DNA from: HGM04593 sp045654645
Lineage (GTDB): Bacteria > Bacteroidota > Bacteroidia > Bacteroidales > Bacteroidaceae
Assembly: GCA_045654645.1 (NCBI GenBank)
Contig: JAZONR010000017.1
Coordinates: 1-31,745, forward strand
Length of the DNA stretch: 31,745 nt
Direction of reading: 5' to 3'
The translations under genes were made by a program, and so were the position numbers. Each line of letters begins with the position of its first letter. The first letter of the stretch is position 1. The notes under the pieces were generated by a model that did not search any database, was not told the DNA's origin, and saw only the letters and a list, made by a program, of their open reading frames with translations. Positions 17,152 to 25,474 of the stretch are shown piece by piece.

Positions 17152-17373
17152 ATGAGATTTACATTCAAGAACATAGTCAAGTGTTTGATTTTCTACACAA
17201 CTGCATTAATGTTGTGTTACACAATTGGTGTCTTGCTCTATGGTTGCAGTTTCACGTTTCTGTGTTGCTGGTTTGCTGTTCTGATACCTCTTCTTGCTGT
17301 TACATTTTTTATGTGCAAAGGGAAAACTGTAAAACAGTTCAAGGAGTTCACTGGTATTGACCTTGACCATTGA
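17152..17373 (+). CDS. small hypothetical membrane protein, 73 aa
   Basis: The ORF begins MRFTFKNIVKC and has two hydrophobic segments (about residues 8-30 and 33-52) followed by a basic, hydrophilic tail, KGKTVKQFKEFTG. The first in-frame ATG after the upstream stop codon that leaves a sensible membrane protein is at 17152; longer readings would overlap the preceding gene. It is probably co-transcribed with the 197-residue protein. No family is recognised. The small size and cysteine content keep confidence moderate. Confidence 0.5.
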   Translation: MRFTFKNIVKCLIFYTTALMLCYTIGVLLYGCSFTFLCCWFAVLIPLLAVTFFMCKGKTVKQFKEFTGIDLDH

Positions 17374-17444
17374 TGATATATGGCTCCGGGTGTTTTTTTA
17401 GGGGTGTTCGGTTTTTATAGGATATGGTGAGCCTCTTGGCAGTG

Positions 17445-17715
17445 TTACTCTGCTCTCATCTCATATCGGTCTATCATCATCACGGGGTTGTAGGCGCGTT
17501 TCACCTGGCGCAGGCCGGGGTCGCCAAGGTCCTCTTCCCGATTGGCGTATGTGAGGTTGGGATGCTCTGCAAGCACATCGTTTACAAACAGGCGGTTGAT
17601 TGCTTCGCTTGCGCCGCCATAGCTTGTCCGGCATTAGCTGTTAAATGGGGCATTTTGTCCCCGGCTTGCGGTTTCGCAATGAACCACAATTTCACCCATT
17701 GTTTCTTTGTTATAG
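17445..17715 (-). pseudogene. chimeric pseudogene: start of C10 protease fused in frame to end of DUF2156 gene
   Basis: Reading on the minus strand, 17715-17614 matches bases 15982-15881 of the giant gene with 3 differences in 102 nt (signal-peptide-distal residues about 28-62). From 17616 to 17442 it matches 20478-20304 of the DUF2156 gene with roughly 92% identity and no gaps. The junction lies in a shared CCG (17614-17616) and keeps the reading frame: GGC GGC then GCA AGC. A CAA codon became TAA (17636-17634), which stops the frame before the junction. The DUF2156 part stays open to its natural stop (17447-17445), with mostly conservative changes. It has no recognisable promoter or N-terminal signal peptide. 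It is best read as a rearrangement relic. Confidence 0.85.
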
Positions 17716-17889
17716 ATGGCGAGTATAACAACAAAAGAGCCTTTTTAGTGAGTTTCCTGTGCTTGTGTCATCTGCTACATATTATGCTCTAATGGATGTT
17801 ACTTTGGTTGTGAAAAGATTACTGCGGCTGCTTGTCTTGTAGCATAGCAGAACTACACTGTGCCGGTGTGAATGTTATGTTGTTGATTG

Positions 17890-18480
17890 TTAGGGAGCTA
17901 TGTTGTTGATTACGTGCTCGTTTTCGAGCATTGTGCGGTAGTGGATAGCTTTCTTCTCAAGCGCCAGCGGGTAGGCGCGTGAGGTGGAGGGCATACGCCA
18001 AAAGCGAAGCTTTCGGCCACCGGCTTCAATGGGTGTTGCTGTGCCCACGGCCGGCTCGGCGCACTTGAGTGTGGCTGTTATGATGTCGGTTGCTTTCTGT
18101 CCTGTGGTTACAATGGCTGTGCAACGGGGCATCTGCTCCAAAAGGGCTGTGATGTTGGTGGGGGTTACCACTTCAAGGAACTTGTCCGAGGCATTATCCT
18201 TGAGCCTTCTCACCTCACAGGCTGTGTCATAGAGAGCTATCCCCTTTTCGCGACAGAAGGCTATGACAGCTTCCTTGTCAAAGCGTTTTTCTCCCTCTGT
18301 CTCGAAATGGTGCCTGTTGCCGAAGAACAGCAGTCCCATAACACGCCACATATCATTTATCCAGTTGGGGTAGAAGAACTCCATTGACCACCTTGCTTTT
18401 GGTGGTGGAAAGCTGCCAAGCATAAGAATTCTTGCATCCTGCGGCAGGAACGGCTCCAATGGGTGCTTTTCGGTGTGCAT
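17890..18480 (-). CDS. uracil-DNA glycosylase superfamily protein
   Basis: A 196-residue soluble protein of the uracil-DNA glycosylase superfamily, of the DNA base-excision-repair type resembling hypoxanthine/deoxyinosine glycosylases. It has an N-terminal ILMLGSFPPPKAR motif (about 17-30), a YPNWINDMWRVMG segment (about 37-49), and a C-terminal MPSTSRAYPL motif that matches the MPSTS-type DNA-binding loop. The exact substrate (uracil, hypoxanthine or mismatch) cannot be set from sequence. The start at 18480 lies 32 nt after the channel-like gene, so both may share a message. A decayed second copy lies at 20207-20283. The last codons overlap a 13-bp direct repeat, TATGTTGTTGATT, at 17876-17888 and 17899-17911. 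Confidence 0.8.
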   Translation of the reverse strand: MHTEKHPLEPFLPQDARILMLGSFPPPKARWSMEFFYPNWINDMWRVMGLLFFGNRHHFETEGEKRFDKEAVIAFCREKGIALYDTACEVRRLKDNASDKFLEVVTPTNITALLEQMPRCTAIVTTGQKATDIITATLKCAEPAVGTATPIEAGGRKLRFWRMPSTSRAYPLALEKKAIHYRTMLENEHVINNIAP

Positions 18481-18512
18481 ACGGTGGAGTTTCTTCTTTA
18501 AAGGAACCTTCT

Positions 18513-20075
18513 CTATTTCTTTGAATTCTCCCTCTTTTCGAGATTGCCGTCCAGGTCAAATTCTTCAAATTTCTCTCGTGCTTTCTTGCTTTCTCTTGCA
18601 ATCATTTTCTTCAGTCTTGTAGGGTCCTGGTCAAAAATATCCATCTTGCCGAAATCGTCGGCATATCCATCTCCTGCTTTAAGGAAAGAATTCTTTGCCT
18701 CATCCGGTATTGTGTGTTCAGGCTCAATATGTTTCTTTATGGCTTCGGCCAAATCCTTGACTATCAAGAGGTGGCTGCTGTGATAAATAAGAATCTCATA
18801 TCCCAATCGTATGGTTACTGCATTGCAGTCTTTTCCACCACCCATACGGCACATTATGTTTGACGGGGGCAGGGACTTGAGGATGTCGTTGTTGTCCAGG
18901 CACACACTTATAGGTTGCTTTTGCCCTTTTATTACTACAGAACGCATTTCAAGCGATTTCTTTGTATTTTGGAAGATGCCTTGCAAAATCTCTTCGTCTT
19001 CACTTAGAACAGTGCTTCCGTATTTGGTATCCTTTACCGTAATGACTGGCAATGCATTGTCTTTGTTTGTTGCAAGTCGCCAAAAATGTACTTGGTAATC
19101 TATGGACTTTTTAGTAGCCAGGATGAATATAAACCAATGTTTTCTGCCTTCTTTTTCGCTGTTGTGTTTCAGGGCCTTGAGGTCGTTCATAAAGTGCAGC
19201 GCTTGAGACTCAACATCTTCCTTTATGTTATTGTCGCCAATGAGTGTAAGGTTTGATTTTTGCATAGTGTAGAAACCGAACGGGTCATCAGGGTTGGGAG
19301 TCAGCTCCTTACTTACATAGTTGAATCCGCCCATTGCTGCCAGACTGTAGGCAAAGTTTCCTGTTCCAGGCTCTGTGACAGCTGCCGGAGCAACAATTGT
19401 TACATCCGATTCACGATTGACACAGCAACCATACTCATTGCTCAGCGGGAAGTTTACCACTACAAGCCTGTCCTGTGGGTTTTCTTCAATGCGTTGGGTC
19501 GATCCCATATTCATTATTCGCATATCGGGACAGTTGTTTACAGCTGCAATTATTTCGTCGTTGGTCATTCTGGTTTTTGCTTGGATGTGTGCCAGCGACC
19601 TGTAACGGGGAACAAATTTAAAAGTAATCTTCATTTTATTCTCATCAAGGAAATATGATGAAGTCTGTGGAGTGCGGCGAAAACGTTTGTGAAGAAGCAG
19701 ACTGTTCTTTTCGGTCTTCATTTCTTCTTTCTCATTTTCCATAGCTTCGAGCAGGCCCGAACCGATGAGTCCGGCAGGCACAGCAAATATGGCAATTCCC
19801 AATACTCCAACTAATGTTCCTACAAACTGTCCAAGGTATGTGACGGGGCTTGTGGTAATATCTGCGGGGTCTTCCACATACTTCACAAAAGTCCAAATGA
19901 GTGCATCCAGGAAACTGAAGTCGGGGTTCCTCCTTCCTTCAGCAATCCACATAAGTATTGCAAAGAAAAAAGTTATGAGTATCAAAAGCTTTATTGAGAC
20001 CCATATTTGGTGATGGGTTGCATCATATGCTCTTTTGAAGAGGCTGAATCCGTTGAATAATTTTGAAAATTTCAT
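18513..20075 (-). CDS. two-transmembrane channel-like protein with large unknown cytoplasmic domain
   Basis: A 520-residue protein. Residues about 23-46 form a first membrane helix. About 54-68 (FLDALIWTFVKY) look like a pore helix and about 80-112 form a second helix with the channel-like signature GVLGIAIFAVPAGLIGSG. The potassium filter TVGYGD is absent; VEDPADI (67-73) takes its place. Such a D-P motif recalls CASTOR/POLLUX-type ion channels, so cation conduction of a different selectivity is possible, but this is inference. The remaining 400 residues form a soluble alpha/beta-rich region, with no Rossmann-type GxGxxG RCK motif seen and no recognised family. It could be a ligand-gated channel. 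A TATATTTG box (20118-20111) lies upstream. Confidence 0.6.
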   Translation of the reverse strand: MKFSKLFNGFSLFKRAYDATHHQIWVSIKLLILITFFFAILMWIAEGRRNPDFSFLDALIWTFVKYVEDPADITTSPVTYLGQFVGTLVGVLGIAIFAVPAGLIGSGLLEAMENEKEEMKTEKNSLLLHKRFRRTPQTSSYFLDENKMKITFKFVPRYRSLAHIQAKTRMTNDEIIAAVNNCPDMRIMNMGSTQRIEENPQDRLVVVNFPLSNEYGCCVNRESDVTIVAPAAVTEPGTGNFAYSLAAMGGFNYVSKELTPNPDDPFGFYTMQKSNLTLIGDNNIKEDVESQALHFMNDLKALKHNSEKEGRKHWFIFILATKKSIDYQVHFWRLATNKDNALPVITVKDTKYGSTVLSEDEEILQGIFQNTKKSLEMRSVVIKGQKQPISVCLDNNDILKSLPPSNIMCRMGGGKDCNAVTIRLGYEILIYHSSHLLIVKDLAEAIKKHIEPEHTIPDEAKNSFLKAGDGYADDFGKMDIFDQDPTRLKKMIARESKKAREKFEEFDLDGNLEKRENSKK

Positions 20076-20110
20076 AGGGCTGTCTGTTTATAATGTGTTC
20101 ATTTATTTGA

Positions 20111-20118
20111 CAAATATA
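20111..20118 (-). promoter_or_regulatory. -7 box of the channel-like gene
   Basis: TATATTTG on the minus strand matches TAnnTTTG, 35 nt before the ATG at 20075. No TTG is found at the usual distance upstream, so only half of the promoter is supported. Confidence 0.4.
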
Positions 20119-20206
20119 ATGTAAATGTGTGAAATAATAGAGCCGCTTTCGGAGTGATGATGTCAAAACCCTTCCTTTTTGAACATATTTATATAGTACT
20201 CAACTT

Positions 20207-20283
20207 TCTTTCAAGTGCAAGCGGCAGGAACGGGAGGTTGATGGCATACGCCGGAAACGGAGCTGCCAAGCATAAGGATTCTG
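20207..20283 (-). pseudogene. decayed, internally deleted copy of the glycosylase gene
   Basis: Bases 20207-20258 resemble 17947-18010 (the MPSTSRAYPLALE end of the glycosylase gene). Bases 20260-20283 match 18411-18433 (the ARILMLGS start). The two pieces are joined at AGCT, which is present at both ends of the missing 400-nt middle, so the deletion probably went through microhomology. Translation of the C-terminal piece gives RFRRMPSTSRSCRLHLKES, with small frame-changing differences. It lies 24 nt downstream of the DUF2156 stop codon. The rest of the 20076-20306 gap holds only the channel-gene -7 box. Confidence 0.75.
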
Positions 20284-20306
20284 TGTTTTTTTGGGGGGCT
20301 GCGGTG

Positions 20307-21209
20307 TTACTTTGCTCTCATTTCGTATCGGTGTATCATCATCAAGGGGTTGTAGGCGCGTTTCACCTGACGCAAGCCGGGGTCGCCAAGGTCCTCTTCA
20401 CGGTTGGCAAATGAGAGGTTGGGATGCTCTGCAAGCATATCGTTTACAAACAGGCGGTTGATTGCTTCGCTTGCGCCGGCAATGGTGTGGTCGGCCTTCT
20501 CTATGTGCACGAAAAGTGTGTCGCCGAATACTTCGCCAAGGGTGAAGGCTGCTATTTTACCCTCTACGCGCAGAACTCCTGCGGGCTGTTCATATTTGAG
20601 CAGGTTTCTCACCGTTGCCACGCATTGCCATTGTTCGTAGCAGCGCATATTGTCCTCTCTGTTGTGCTGGCACTCTCTGTGTGCTGCAATGAACTTCGCA
20701 ACTTCGTTTATGTCATCGGCTGTGCAGCGAGAGTAGGCATAGGTGGGTTGTTCGGCAATGAACTTGTTGTAGCGGTTACGCTTCTTGTTAAGTGCCTTGC
20801 CTTGCAGGGTGGCAAGTTTCTCAATGTTGTAGATATAGTCGCTCCACTCTTCAAGTTTCTCGCACAGGTAGTGGGGGAGCACCTCTTGCAGCTCTTCTAC
20901 AAATTCTTGTGGAACGGCGGTGAGGCGCAGCGTTATGCCTGTGGCTGTGCAGTGTTCTTGAAGCAGGGCTATAGACTCTTTTAAACTCAAATCTCCTATA
21001 GGTGGCAGAAAAGCTTCGCTCTGCAGGTCGCATTGTGATTTGCAACTGATGAAGAGTGTCTCTTTTTCAATGGCATAGCGATAGTTCATAAAGCGTGCCC
21101 ACATTATGAGGTTGCCGGGGGTGTAGTCGCACGAACGGGTGATGCACCTCTGCGCGAATGGCAGAAGCTCTTCTACGGCTTCGATAGTTATGGGGCGGAA
21201 CTTGAGCAT
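20307..21209 (-). CDS. DUF2156-like (phosphatidylglycerol lysyltransferase C-terminal type) acyltransferase
   Basis: A 300-residue soluble protein resembling the DUF2156/LPG-synthase C-terminal family, which has two GNAT folds and uses aminoacyl-tRNA or acyl donors. Visible family features are the N-terminal LPFAQRCITRSCDYTPGNLIMW region, a basic KKRNRYNKF segment in the middle, HREC, and the C-terminal DLGDPGLRQVKRAYNP motif. There is no membrane flippase domain, so it is the stand-alone form common in Bacteroidetes. The acceptor substrate is unknown. A terminator of the upstream gene ends just before its start. A second, truncated copy of its last 58 codons is in the chimeric pseudogene. 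Confidence 0.78.
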   Translation of the reverse strand: MLKFRPITIEAVEELLPFAQRCITRSCDYTPGNLIMWARFMNYRYAIEKETLFISCKSQCDLQSEAFLPPIGDLSLKESIALLQEHCTATGITLRLTAVPQEFVEELQEVLPHYLCEKLEEWSDYIYNIEKLATLQGKALNKKRNRYNKFIAEQPTYAYSRCTADDINEVAKFIAAHRECQHNREDNMRCYEQWQCVATVRNLLKYEQPAGVLRVEGKIAAFTLGEVFGDTLFVHIEKADHTIAGASEAINRLFVNDMLAEHPNLSFANREEDLGDPGLRQVKRAYNPLMMIHRYEMRAK

Positions 21210-21223
21210 TGGTGTCTTGTTGC

Positions 21224-21270
21224 AAAAAAACGAGAGTGTTGCGGCCCTGGGCCGCTACTCTCTCGTTTTT
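21224..21270 (-). terminator. rho-independent terminator of the hypothetical gene at 21279
   Basis: The stem AAAAACGAGAG(A)GTAGCGGCCC / GGGCCGCAACACTCTCGTTTTTTT folds back with small bulges. On the minus strand it ends in seven T residues (21230-21224). It starts 8 nt after the stop codon of the gene above and 15 nt before the DUF2156 start. Confidence 0.88.
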
Positions 21271-21278
21271 GGGGTTTG

Positions 21279-21914
21279 TTATTTCTTCTCCACATCCTCC
21301 ATCTTGGGGCGAGGCTCCTTTTTGGCGAGTGTGATGATGTTGTAGACATATTCTGTTATCCAGGCCTGTGAATAGCCAAGCTTCTCATTGTAGCTGCGCA
21401 CAGAATATACGGTGCGGAATGTGGCCTCATCCTTCCAGTTGTTTTTGGTGAAGATGTCGTTTACGGTCTTCTCTATGAGCGAGTGTAGCATCTTGCGCAT
21501 AAAGCCGGGAACGCGGAACTTCCACTTTAACAGGTTGCCCACAAGCATTATGAGATCGTTGTTGAAGCCCTGGAAAGCAAAGAGGAAGGGCTGCGCATCC
21601 TGCAGCTTTCTGCAGTTTTTCTTCACCGATGCATCAATCTCCTTGAAGAACTGGTCGTTGAGGTTGTAGAGCTGCTCAAGCATCTTGCGGCAGCGTGCGC
21701 GCTCGCCTACACCCAGTTTGTTGTTTTGTGTGGGGACCTTCAATGTGCGCTTGAAGGTTGCAAGGTCGGGCAGCATATTGATGTTGGTGATTCCGATGTT
21801 GGCTGCCATTGCTGCCTGATAGTATACGCGTATGAGGGTCATAAAGTCCTCCATTCCTCCGACGCGGTGTTCGGCGGCTTTATTCTTTTTCTTGAAAATG
21901 CTGAAAATTCCCAT
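21279..21914 (-). CDS. conserved hypothetical protein, 211 aa
   Basis: The preferred start MGIFSIFKKKNKAAEH at 21914 gives 211 residues; an upstream ATG at 21956 is possible but adds only a polar tail. The protein is basic and mostly helical, without signal peptide or clear membrane helix. A moderately hydrophobic stretch occurs near LIMLVGNLLKWKF. The family is not recognised. It follows yidC by 59 nt on the same strand and ends at a strong terminator, so the two probably form one transcript; a role around membrane protein insertion would be a guess from position. Confidence 0.7.
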   Translation of the reverse strand: MGIFSIFKKKNKAAEHRVGGMEDFMTLIRVYYQAAMAANIGITNINMLPDLATFKRTLKVPTQNNKLGVGERARCRKMLEQLYNLNDQFFKEIDASVKKNCRKLQDAQPFLFAFQGFNNDLIMLVGNLLKWKFRVPGFMRKMLHSLIEKTVNDIFTKNNWKDEATFRTVYSVRSYNEKLGYSQAWITEYVYNIITLAKKEPRPKMEDVEKK

Positions 21915-21973
21915 TTTTGTTTCTCTTTTATATTGGTGTTGAAGTTGTGCCACCATAAGAGTGGCGCTGTTTG

Positions 21974-23905
21974 TTAATTCTTTCTGTTGTTTTTAATTCT
22001 CTCGCGCTCCTCAATCAACTTCTTTTGCTGCTCTTGCAGTGCCTCAAGACGTGCCATCACATTGGTCTGCTTGGCAACGCTGTCTTTGTTCTTCTCGGCA
22101 TAGGCTTCCATTTTCTTGAGCAGTTCATCCTCCTTCACGCTTTTCCTCAAATAAATCATAATGAGGATGCTTGAAAGGGTAGAGAGGAAGTAGTAGAGGT
22201 TGAGGCCCGATGAGTACTCGTTGAATACAAAGAAGAATACTACGGGCATTATGTACATCATCCAGCGCATCATTTTCTGCTGCTGTTCCATTTCGGGGCC
22301 GCCAACGCTGGGCTGCATCTTGCTGGTGTAGTAGGTGTTGATTATCTGTGTAACCGAGAACAGAAGGCAGAAGATGCTTATGTGGTTACCTATGGGCCAA
22401 ATGTTGGCGTTCCAGCTGATGAGCGAATCAAAAGCCGAGAGGTCGTGTGCCCACAGGAAACTCTCCTGGCGCAGCTCTATGGCGTTGGGCACAAAGTTGA
22501 ACAGTGCAATGAAGATTGGCATCTGTATGAGCATCGGCAGGCAGCCGCCCATTGGGCTTGCGCCATACTTCTGGTAGATAGCCATTGTCTCCTGCTGTTT
22601 CTTCAGTGCATCCTCCTGCTTGGGGTATTTGGCATTCACAGCGTCGATGTGGGGCTTGAGAGCTCGCATCTTGGCCGATGAGATATAGGATTTCTTGGTG
22701 AAAGGGTAGACGCATATCTTCACAATGATTGTGAGGAGAATGAGCACTATACCCATATTGAGACCTGTGCTCGAGAGCAGGTCGAACAGGTACATAACAA
22801 AGTAACGGTTAATCCAGCGCACGATGGGCCAACCAAAGTAGATGAGCTCCTGAAGGTCGAGGTCGTTGCCGGGGTTGATGGCCTCGGCACTGCTCTCCTT
22901 GAGTGTGCTGTACTTGTTGGGGCCAAAATAGAACTGCAGGGCTGTGGAAATGTTGCCGCTGGGGTCGAAGGGTGCTGTGGCTGTGGTGGTGCACGCCTTC
23001 AACAGGTTCTGCCCCTTTTCAATGCTCTTTGAGGTTATAGATGTGTTGCTGAAACGGTCGCCTGCAATGAGTATTGAGGAGAAGAACTGGTTTTTGTAGG
23101 CTATCCAGCTCACGTTGTTGCTTTGCTTTGCCTTGTCGTCTCCGTTGGGCCTGAGGCTCTCCACATCCTCGTCATAGAGCTTGTAGCTGACATTTGTGTA
23201 GCGCTGCTCAAACTCGTAGCCGGGTTCCTGCTGGCGAAGCAGCTGGTTCCAGGTGATGTCAATGCTTTCGTTGCCCAAAAGGCTTTCCATATTGTGAGAC
23301 TTGATGTAGAGGTCCACAATATAGTTGCCGGGGCGCAATGTGTAGGTGAAGTCTATGTAGCGATTGTTGTTGAAGTCGAGTCTCAACACCACCGAGTCTG
23401 TGCCTGTGTAAACCTCCTTAAAGTAGCAGTCTGCAGTGTTGATGTTGCCTGCCCCCGGGATGTTGCCCAATGCGAAGTTCATTTTGTTGAAGCCGGGCTG
23501 CTCTTTATTGACAGCTGTGGCGTTGAGCTTGTCTTTGCTGTCGAAGAGTACAAGCTGGTTGCCCTGCTGGTCGTTATACTCCTTGAGCTTGGCTGCTGTT
23601 ATGTGGCCGCCCAATGTGCTCAGTGTGAACTCTACCTTGTTGTTGGCCAATGTGATTGGCTTCTCAATGCCGTTGTAGATGTTGTGCAGAACACTGGTGG
23701 TGTCGTTCTTGAGGATGTCAATCTGTGCTTGCAGGGCCATTGCGCGTGCCTCTTCGGCTGCCTGCTTCTGCTGTTTTTCAAGCTCAATGCGCTCGTTGTA
23801 GGCCTTCTGTCTCTCAATCTGCTCGGGGCTCTTCTGGTTAAACTTGAAGAATCCTATTATCACAAGTCCTATGAGGACATAGGCAATAATACTTTTTTTG
23901 TCCAT
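21974..23905 (-). CDS. yidC: membrane protein insertase YidC
   Basis: A 643-residue insertase that places proteins into the inner membrane, alone or with SecYEG. The start at 23905 (MDKKSIIAYVLIGLVIIGFF) puts the first membrane helix at residues 5-20; the longer reading to 23998 adds a basic stretch unlike the family. A coiled Glu/Gln-rich linker follows. Then comes the large periplasmic beta-domain (about 60-340) typical of Gram-negative YidC. The conserved C-terminal insertase core contains NMGIVLILLTIIVKICVYPF, PMGGCLPMLIQMP and three more helices. The basic C-terminus ends RERIKNNRKN. In many Bacteroides genomes pyrG precedes yidC, from memory; here the neighbour is a divergent DUF3078-like gene. 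Confidence 0.95.
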   Translation of the reverse strand: MDKKSIIAYVLIGLVIIGFFKFNQKSPEQIERQKAYNERIELEKQQKQAAEEARAMALQAQIDILKNDTTSVLHNIYNGIEKPITLANNKVEFTLSTLGGHITAAKLKEYNDQQGNQLVLFDSKDKLNATAVNKEQPGFNKMNFALGNIPGAGNINTADCYFKEVYTGTDSVVLRLDFNNNRYIDFTYTLRPGNYIVDLYIKSHNMESLLGNESIDITWNQLLRQQEPGYEFEQRYTNVSYKLYDEDVESLRPNGDDKAKQSNNVSWIAYKNQFFSSILIAGDRFSNTSITSKSIEKGQNLLKACTTTATAPFDPSGNISTALQFYFGPNKYSTLKESSAEAINPGNDLDLQELIYFGWPIVRWINRYFVMYLFDLLSSTGLNMGIVLILLTIIVKICVYPFTKKSYISSAKMRALKPHIDAVNAKYPKQEDALKKQQETMAIYQKYGASPMGGCLPMLIQMPIFIALFNFVPNAIELRQESFLWAHDLSAFDSLISWNANIWPIGNHISIFCLLFSVTQIINTYYTSKMQPSVGGPEMEQQQKMMRWMMYIMPVVFFFVFNEYSSGLNLYYFLSTLSSILIMIYLRKSVKEDELLKKMEAYAEKNKDSVAKQTNVMARLEALQEQQKKLIEERERIKNNRKN

Positions 23906-23995
23906 TTTATATGCTTTCTCTCTTAATTTATACTCGTTGAATTGTAGTTGGGCGCTCACTTGCCTTTTTAAGAAGGTTTGTTTTCGCACAAAGTG

Positions 23996-24003
23996 CAAAG
24001 ATA
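23996..24003 (-). promoter_or_regulatory. -7 box of yidC
   Basis: TATCTTTG on the minus strand (24003-23996) exactly matches TAnnTTTG, giving a leader of about 85 nt. A TTG at 24029-24027 is 23 nt upstream, at the long end of the accepted spacing. Confidence 0.55.
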
Positions 24004-24086
24004 GTAAAAATTATGATAGCCGTGTCCAATAAAAGATAAAAAAACATTGCGGGCACCTTATACAAATTTATATAGTATAAATTATG

Positions 24087-24116
24087 TTGCTTTTTGGTTA
24101 AAAAATATTATCTTCG
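24087..24116 (+). promoter_or_regulatory. promoter of the DUF3078-like gene
   Basis: TTG (24087-24089), a 19-nt spacer and TATCTTCG (24109-24116) fit the Bacteroidetes promoter pattern, ending 19 nt before the ATG at 24136. It is divergent from the yidC promoter. Confidence 0.65.
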
Positions 24117-24135
24117 CGCTCAAAAATTGTTTACT

Positions 24136-25437
24136 ATGAGAGCAAAATTAACTTTTTTGACGTTGTTGTTTGCTGTGTCATCTGTTGTGGCGCAGAACGA
24201 ATCTACAGTGTATAACTATTACAACAGCAAGATTGATGAAGCTGTGTTGGCAGTGAATTCCCCTGTTGTGGAGGACGAGGCCGGCGAGACCAACCCTGTG
24301 TATGCAAGGTTGTTTACATCTCCTGTGCTCTATAAGTCAGTGGTGAAAGGTGCCTTTGCCAATGAGGATGCCAATGATGCTGCCGACAGCGAGAAACTTG
24401 CTATGGATGATGAGCGTGCGGCTGTGATTGACGGTGTTCTTATGGGACTCTATCGCGAGGCTCCCGGCAAGGTGCATATGACCGAAGATGAGCTGCGCAG
24501 CGAGAAGATGGTTGCCAAGGTGAACAATGTGGTTGCAGTGGCTCCCGAGCTCAAGTTTGCCAAGATAAATATGCCCGATAATGTAGTGGGTGGAATGAAG
24601 ACTACTGTAACAAAGCCCAACTACTGGACAACAGCCGGAAGGGTGTCATTGACATTTACACAGAACTTCATTTCAGGGAACTGGTTCCAGGGTGGTGAGA
24701 GTGCACAGGCGATGCTTGCCGAGTTTGACTTTGATATCAACTATGACGACAAAGACCGCATCACTTTCAAGAATCATTTCGATTTTGACCTGGGTTTCTC
24801 CACATCAAAGGCCGATACACTGCACAGCTTCAGAACAAACACCGACCGTTTGCGCCTTGAGTCTACATTCGGTTACAAGTTGATTAAGAACCTTGATATT
24901 GCAGCCAAGCTGAAGATGGAGACACAGTCCTTGCCCAACTATCCTGTGAACAGCCACGATTTTATCTCAAACTTCTTTGCACCGTTCGATGCAAATGCCT
25001 CTGTCGGTCTCAACTACAAGCCCGACCTTGGTGATTTCAAAATAGAGTTCTACCTTGCTCCCCTCTCGGCCTACAACTTCCGCTTTGTGCGCTTCAGAGA
25101 TTTGGCAAAGGACCGTTTTGGCTTTAATGAAGATGAGGTGAGCCGCCGTTTCAGACAGGACTTCGGTACACAGCTTGTGGTTACTGTGCCCACATACAAG
25201 CTCACATCGTTCCTCGATGTATATTCACGCCTTGAATACTATACCAACTATCATAGAGTGTTCTTCCAGTGGGAGACAAGGTTCAGTGCTGCACTCAGCA
25301 AGTATTTCACAGCATCGTTGATGCTTCACGGTCGTTTCGATGACAGTGTAACACTCTCTACCGATGAGGAGGTGAGAAAATGGGGCTTCTGGCAGTTTAA
25401 GGAGCTCTTCACCCTTGGTGTTGCCTACTCTTGGTAA
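24136..25437 (+). CDS. DUF3078-like outer membrane beta-barrel protein
   Basis: A 433-residue exported protein. The start at 24136 gives a clean signal peptide, MRAKLTFLTLLFAVSSVVAQ; an upstream ATG at 24094 would place basic residues before it and lies inside the promoter. The C-terminal two thirds (about 170-433) show alternating aromatic and polar residues typical of beta strands, with RVSLTFTQNFISGNWFQGGES resembling the W..GG motif of Bacteroidetes DUF3078 proteins, and it ends in an aromatic residue pattern (VAYSW) as outer-membrane barrels do. The cargo or role is unknown. The antiporter gene follows after 37 nt, so the two may be co-transcribed. Confidence 0.78.
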   Translation: MRAKLTFLTLLFAVSSVVAQNESTVYNYYNSKIDEAVLAVNSPVVEDEAGETNPVYARLFTSPVLYKSVVKGAFANEDANDAADSEKLAMDDERAAVIDGVLMGLYREAPGKVHMTEDELRSEKMVAKVNNVVAVAPELKFAKINMPDNVVGGMKTTVTKPNYWTTAGRVSLTFTQNFISGNWFQGGESAQAMLAEFDFDINYDDKDRITFKNHFDFDLGFSTSKADTLHSFRTNTDRLRLESTFGYKLIKNLDIAAKLKMETQSLPNYPVNSHDFISNFFAPFDANASVGLNYKPDLGDFKIEFYLAPLSAYNFRFVRFRDLAKDRFGFNEDEVSRRFRQDFGTQLVVTVPTYKLTSFLDVYSRLEYYTNYHRVFFQWETRFSAALSKYFTASLMLHGRFDDSVTLSTDEEVRKWGFWQFKELFTLGVAYSW

Positions 25438-25474
25438 AATTTAAAAGAATAACATCCTCTTATTAAAAAGGAAA

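Noticed and set aside
17424..17792. 122-codon plus-strand open frame
   Set aside because: It is the reverse strand of the chimeric pseudogene.
20304..21209. Idea that the DUF2156 gene is itself a pseudogene because copies exist
   Set aside because: It has a full-length open frame with a normal start and all visible family motifs.
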